In this document: piece after piece, positions 60,882-64,000 of the stretch
Layout: each line of letters opens with the position of its first letter
Position numbering within the stretch: the first letter of the stretch is position 1
Source of the DNA: Persicitalea sp038235275
Lineage (GTDB): Bacteria; Bacteroidota; Bacteroidia; Cytophagales; Spirosomataceae
Assembly: GCA_038235275.1 (NCBI GenBank)
Contig: JBBSUC010000002.1
Coordinates: forward strand, 62,001 to 126,000
Length of the DNA: 64,000 nt
Direction: 5' to 3'
The notes under the pieces: generated by a model
Database searches by the model: none
What the model was told of the DNA's origin: nothing
The model's input: only the letters and a program-made list of their open reading frames with translations
Translations under genes and position numbers: made by a program

Positions 60882-61199
60882 TCAATGCGAACTATCGAAC
60901 ACAGCTACCAGGATCACCCGCATGTTGTATTTCAGAACGGAGGCCCAGGCATTGAAGGTGTGCAGGCTCGACGCCGTGCCGTGCAGCAGGACAATGGGGA
61001 GTGAATCGGTTTTCAGCCCTTCATCGCGGTAGTGTACTGCCATCCCATCCACCTGAATAAAAGAGGAAGGATAAGGCGCGTATTTTTCCTGCAAATCCTG
61101 CACCGATCGGTCACCGTACCCGAATAACAATACGATCAGGCCGAGTAAGACCGCGATGCCAATTATGAATTTTTTGAAGATGGGAGCCATTGATTTCAT
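60882..61199 (-). pseudogene. truncated alpha/beta hydrolase (N-terminal part)
   Basis: From ATG 61199 the frame codes a membrane anchor (FIIGIAVLLGLIVLLFGY) and the start of an alpha/beta hydrolase: HYRDEG, the oxyanion motif LLHGTASSLHTFNAWASVL, and the next strand MRVI. It then leaves the family pattern and stops at 60882, so the nucleophile Ser and about 200 residues are absent. The break coincides with the end of the toxin stub, pointing to one deletion or insertion scar. Confidence 0.78.
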
Positions 61200-61243
61200 T
61201 GGCGGGAGAAGCGCTTAAGGGTCTACTTCCTGTTTCTTATACT

Positions 61244-62167
61244 TTAATTCACAAACCACCTCGCCTTATAAACCTTCATCCCCGGAAAAACCAGACTTCT
61301 CGCCGGATGCAGGAACCTCACGTGGTAGGTCCACCAACTTTCTTCCGGTATCGTAAAAATAAACTGACCCGACCGATCGCGCCCCAGGCTTTTAATGTTT
61401 TCGGCATTTTGAAAACCATCGATCTTTTTGAAAGTATGGTCTTCCAGGCCAAAAAGCCAGGCGCCCGTGTGTTCGGTAACGAACAAATGATCCGCATCGG
61501 CGGCATTGAGTTCATGGCCGCCAATTCCCGGAATTTCCCACTTTTCTGCCAGAGAAAGACTGCCATTTGACTCTACTTTGTATTCGCGCAACACCTCGTA
61601 GCCGAGTGCATAGAGCCTTTGCTTTTTCTCGTTCCATACCAGGCCGTGGGCCGAATAAAGACTGTCGGTAAAGACCAACTTTGCGGGCATAGCTTCGTCA
61701 AATATCATGATTTTATTCCCTTTCGCGTGGGTCGAAGCGGCGGCAGCAATGCGATTGCCCGGCAACAATTCGATGGAATGGGCATTGGGAATCTCGGTAT
61801 AAAAGACAACTTTCTTGTCGCTCACATTCACGACGGCAATGGCCCCGGAAGACGATGAGACAAGAATCTGCTTTCCCTGATGAATGGCCTTGCAATCGTC
61901 GGTAGAGTTGAATTTTTTGGTACGGAAATCTTCCGGCAGATCTTGCGCCAAGTGCGCATCCCAAGTCCAGACAATCCGGGGGATGGTATCGCGTGATTGC
62001 GTATAATCGACCATCACCACTTTGCTGTCGCCACAAACCAAAAATGATTTGGGCTTGATTATCTGCGCCTTCGTTGTCTGACACCACAAAGTTGGCAGCA
62101 AAACAAAAAGCACTAGCAATTTACCTGATAATTGTTTTGTCGCTTTGTTCTTTTCCGAGTGATCCAT
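61244..62167 (-). CDS. DUF6528 family beta-propeller-like secreted protein
   Basis: A 307-residue exported protein. The signal lies at about residues 14-35 (LSGKLLVLFVLLPTLWCQTTKAQ in two parts). The mature part consists of repeated strands of the propeller type (CGDSKVVMVDYTQSRD, ILVSSSSGAIAVVNVSDKKV, HGLVWNEKKQRLYALG, HELNAADADHLFVTEH). CGDSK and TWDAHLAQDLPEDFR suit DUF6528, a family of unknown function. Intact, next to the hydrolase fragment. Confidence 0.72.
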   Translation of the reverse strand: MDHSEKNKATKQLSGKLLVLFVLLPTLWCQTTKAQIIKPKSFLVCGDSKVVMVDYTQSRDTIPRIVWTWDAHLAQDLPEDFRTKKFNSTDDCKAIHQGKQILVSSSSGAIAVVNVSDKKVVFYTEIPNAHSIELLPGNRIAAAASTHAKGNKIMIFDEAMPAKLVFTDSLYSAHGLVWNEKKQRLYALGYEVLREYKVESNGSLSLAEKWEIPGIGGHELNAADADHLFVTEHTGAWLFGLEDHTFKKIDGFQNAENIKSLGRDRSGQFIFTIPEESWWTYHVRFLHPARSLVFPGMKVYKARWFVN

Positions 62168-62408
62168 ATTTTTTTTAGCAATCCATTAGTAGATCGCACA
62201 TTTAACTGATTACGTTAGGCTAAGTTGCTTAATTTGTCTGTGATATTTACTAATTTACTGCCCTGTCGCGCTCCGAAGTCGCTTTCGCAGCGTTTGACTG
62301 CCGGGAAATTTCTACGGAATCCAGCGATTCACGATGTGCCTTGCGGCATTTATCACCAAAAAGGGTAAGCGCGGCTCGATGCATCCTCTTTCGTCTTTCG
62401 CTATCTCA

Positions 62409-62439
62409 TTGATTTTAAATAAATCAACGGCTATCTTTG
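62409..62439 (+). promoter_or_regulatory. Bacteroidota-type promoter before the broken DUF6169 operon
   Basis: TTG at 62409-62411 and TATCTTTG at 62432-62439, spacer 20. It stands 20 nt before the first ATG of the broken pair. Upstream, 62168-62408 holds nothing I recognise. Confidence 0.65.
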
Positions 62440-62458
62440 AAATAAAAAAACGGAAAAT

Positions 62459-62644
62459 ATGGAGACTATTGAAAAACAACCCGTTTAAGACACCGAGAAG
62501 GTAAGTAAAGGGATTCTCTTTTGCCGAAAGCTGATGGCCTTCCAGCGACAGATGCAGGAAGAGGCATATAAGGATTGGTACGATCCCAAGATACAGGCCA
62601 TCATCCAGAAGCAAAAAGCAAAGCTTAGAAATGAGCAAAAGTGA
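62459..62644 (+). pseudogene. small helical protein gene with in-frame stop
   Basis: ATG 62459 opens METIEKQPV, then TAA (62486-62488), then the same frame continues DTEKVSKGILFCRKLMAFQ and RQMQEEAYKDWYDPK to TGA 62642-62644. The coding look after the stop implies a 61-residue charged protein interrupted by a point mutation. It overlaps the DUF6169 start by 14 nt, so they form one operon. Family not recognised. Confidence 0.6.
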
Positions 62645-63124
62645 ACCATACGAATTTGACTTCCTTGGCGGCGAAAACAACATTTACCTTTTCACGGTGC
62701 AATGAGGCACAACCTACGAATCAAATTCAAACCTAGCGGTTACCTATTTGACAGCAAACAGCCCTTTGTGGACTCGGTCTTTGAAATGGTACTGCTTCCA
62801 GTAAATCCTGCTGTTGATCAGGAAAAGCCGCTCGATGCCAGAACACAGCCCACAGTTATCGCTATTATAAAGCACTTTTTCGCCCAGAAAGAGAGAGTTC
62901 TCTTATACGTTTGTGAAAACAAAGATGGTAAAGGCGCTGCCCGCAACCGCAAGTTCGACCAATGGTTCAGGCTTTACAATCTAGCAGGTCACTTCAAGTT
63001 CGATTTCGTTATTACCAATGGGCAGGAGCAGTACCTTAATTCAGTTATTGGGCGAATAGATAATCCCCACAAAGTTGATATAACTATGGCATGCTTTGAA
63101 CTAGCGGAGAGCAATAGCAAATAA
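62631..63124 (+). pseudogene. broken DUF6169 gene (stop codon plus frameshift)
   Basis: ATG 62631 gives MSKSEPYEFDFLGGENNIYL and FTVQ, then TGA (62703-62705). The next residues GTTYE continue the family, and after a one-base loss near 62726 the frame moves to IKFKPSGYLF, VFEMVLLPVNP, IGRIDNPHKVDITMA and ends at 63124. Two lesions in one gene argue for decay rather than recoding. DUF6169 function is unknown. Confidence 0.75.
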
Positions 63125-63139
63125 AGTGTATGCTAAAAC

Positions 63140-64000
63140 TCAATGCGTCGCCTCCCCCGCCCCACTCGGCAACCGAATATCCTCCACAATCTGCTGCACC
63201 TCTTCTGGCGGCGCGGGTGTGAAGGTGCTGATAGTCAGGGACACCACGAAATTAGCCAGCATTGCTACCGAGCCGAAGCCCTCGGGTGAAATTCCGAACC
63301 ACCAGGCCGAAGCAGGTGGCGTTTCACCCAGCCATCCCAGCTTGAACTTTGCCATATAGTACAACATCAACACCGTGCCGACAACCATCCCGGCTATGGC
63401 CCCTTCCTTGTTCATTCTCTTGTAAAAAATACCCAGAATGATAGCTGGAAAAAACGAGGCCGCCGCCAGCCCGAAGGCCAGCGCCACCACCGCCGCCACG
63501 AAGCCGGGCGGATTGATGCCGAAGTAGCCCGCCACGCACACTGCTACCGCCGCCGCGACGCGGGCCGCGATGAGTTCGCCTTTTTCCGAAATATCAGGAA
63601 CTATCATTTTTTTCAAAAGGTCGTGCGACACCGAAGCGGAAATCACCAGCAGCAACCCTGCCGCCGTGGAAAGGGCCGCCGCCAGTCCGCCCGCCGCCAC
63701 CAGGGCAATGACCCAGTTGGGCAGGTTGGCGATTTCGGGATTGGCCAGCACCATGATGTCGTTGTCGATCTTCAATTCGTTGACTTCCTGGTTGGCTACG
63801 TACTGAATTTTGCCATCTTTGTTCTTGTCGTCGAAGGTCAGTAGCCCGGTCTTCTCCCAGTTTCTGAACCATTGCGGCACCGAGGCATAGTCGCGGTTGC
63901 TAACGGTTTCGATAAGGTTGGTGCGGGCAAAGACCGAAATTGCCGGAGCGGTCGTGTAAAGAATGGCGATGAAAAATAGGGCCAGTCCCGCCGACATCCG
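63140..64000 (-). CDS. sodium/solute symporter (VC_2705-like), C-terminal part
   Basis: The frame is open beyond the right edge, so the N-terminal part is missing; about 287 residues remain. Helices with GGLAAALSTAAGLLLVISASVSHDLL are the SSS-family sodium-site region, and a soluble loop (TNLIETVSNRDYASVPQWFRNWEKTG and following Asp/Lys-rich part) before it is characteristic of the large VC_2705-type branch, often linked to a small DUF4212 subunit upstream. Likely substrate is a monocarboxylate, by analogy only. Confidence 0.85.
   Translation of the reverse strand, partial: RMSAGLALFFIAILYTTAPAISVFARTNLIETVSNRDYASVPQWFRNWEKTGLLTFDDKNKDGKIQYVANQEVNELKIDNDIMVLANPEIANLPNWVIALVAAGGLAAALSTAAGLLLVISASVSHDLLKKMIVPDISEKGELIAARVAAAVAVCVAGYFGINPPGFVAAVVALAFGLAAASFFPAIILGIFYKRMNKEGAIAGMVVGTVLMLYYMAKFKLGWLGETPPASAWWFGISPEGFGSVAMLANFVVSLTISTFTPAPPEEVQQIVEDIRLPSGAGEATH

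Noticed and set aside
62312..62683. 123-codon minus-strand frame with hydrophobic runs
   Set aside because: The plus strand here carries the broken small gene and DUF6169 start with real family residues and a promoter.
1..64000. tRNA, rRNA, tmRNA or insertion sequences
   Set aside because: No cloverleaf, rRNA core motif or transposase signature was recognised by reading; a covariance search would be decisive.

Overview
The window is a chromosomal stretch of a Bacteroidota bacterium, most likely a Cytophagales/Spirosomataceae-type organism (Dyadobacter-like). The evidence is a SusD-like protein, a type IX secretion (T9SS) C-terminal sorting domain, the gene order bamD-rpoZ-coaBC-DUF4835(porD), a Bacteroidota-type RpoZ, a cation symporter with hexuronate genes, and many intergenic boxes matching the Bacteroidota promoter TTTG-N19-21-TAnnTTTG. 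No tRNA, rRNA, CRISPR array, insertion sequence or prophage was recognised. Most of the sequence is core housekeeping with small accessory pockets.

Layout. 1-6432: end of a SusD-like gene, then a minus-strand block (M14 carboxypeptidase lipoprotein, rhodanese, OmpA/TPR protein, tilS). 6583-12580: plus-strand envelope and core block (OstA-like protein, T9SS cargo, bamD, rpoZ, coaBC, porD). 12583-18287: dapF and rplS, nnr, a small membrane protein, then feoAB. 18405-23232: cytochrome c maturation genes ccmB, ccmC, ccmD, ccmE, ccmF, closed by a 48-bp perfect palindrome. 23325-32442: metabolic and regulatory genes (aldo/keto reductase, MBL-fold hydrolase, AraC regulator with SDR, TlpA-like lipoprotein, MOSC protein, hslV, PBP4). 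32766-37017: beta-CASP nuclease, accA, HAD phosphatase, membrane M50 protease. 37027-37713: a compact DUF433/DUF5615 toxin-antitoxin-like pair with its own promoter. 37752-49651: membrane and DUF genes, a DEAD-box helicase, an ABC exporter whose permease is fused to an M1-peptidase-like domain, a NUMOD4/HNH protein, purS and small coiled-coil genes. 49870-57416: sodium/solute symporter, MA-like peptidase, uxaC, uxuA, an ECF sigma factor and a divergent LacI regulator, which look like a hexuronate-use region. 57358-60494: DUF349 protein and ettA. 60498-63124: a decayed accessory pocket with a frameshifted DUF433 gene, a toxin stub, a truncated hydrolase, a DUF6528 protein and a broken DUF6169 operon. 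The right edge cuts a second sodium/solute symporter.

The most notable signals are: two DUF433/DUF5615 loci of identical architecture, one intact and one broken at a junction that also truncates a hydrolase; the transporter-peptidase fusion, which lacks the normal GxMEN motif; a CcmE with the CxxxY heme motif; a small gene whose ATG is joined to its frame only by slippage in an A8 tract; a DUF6169 operon with an intact promoter but three lesions; and several families of interspersed palindromic repeats. No clearly undescribed large system is visible. The best candidates for new biology are the small-gene loci at 37027-37713 and 49415-49821 and the fused exporter at 42097-46837.
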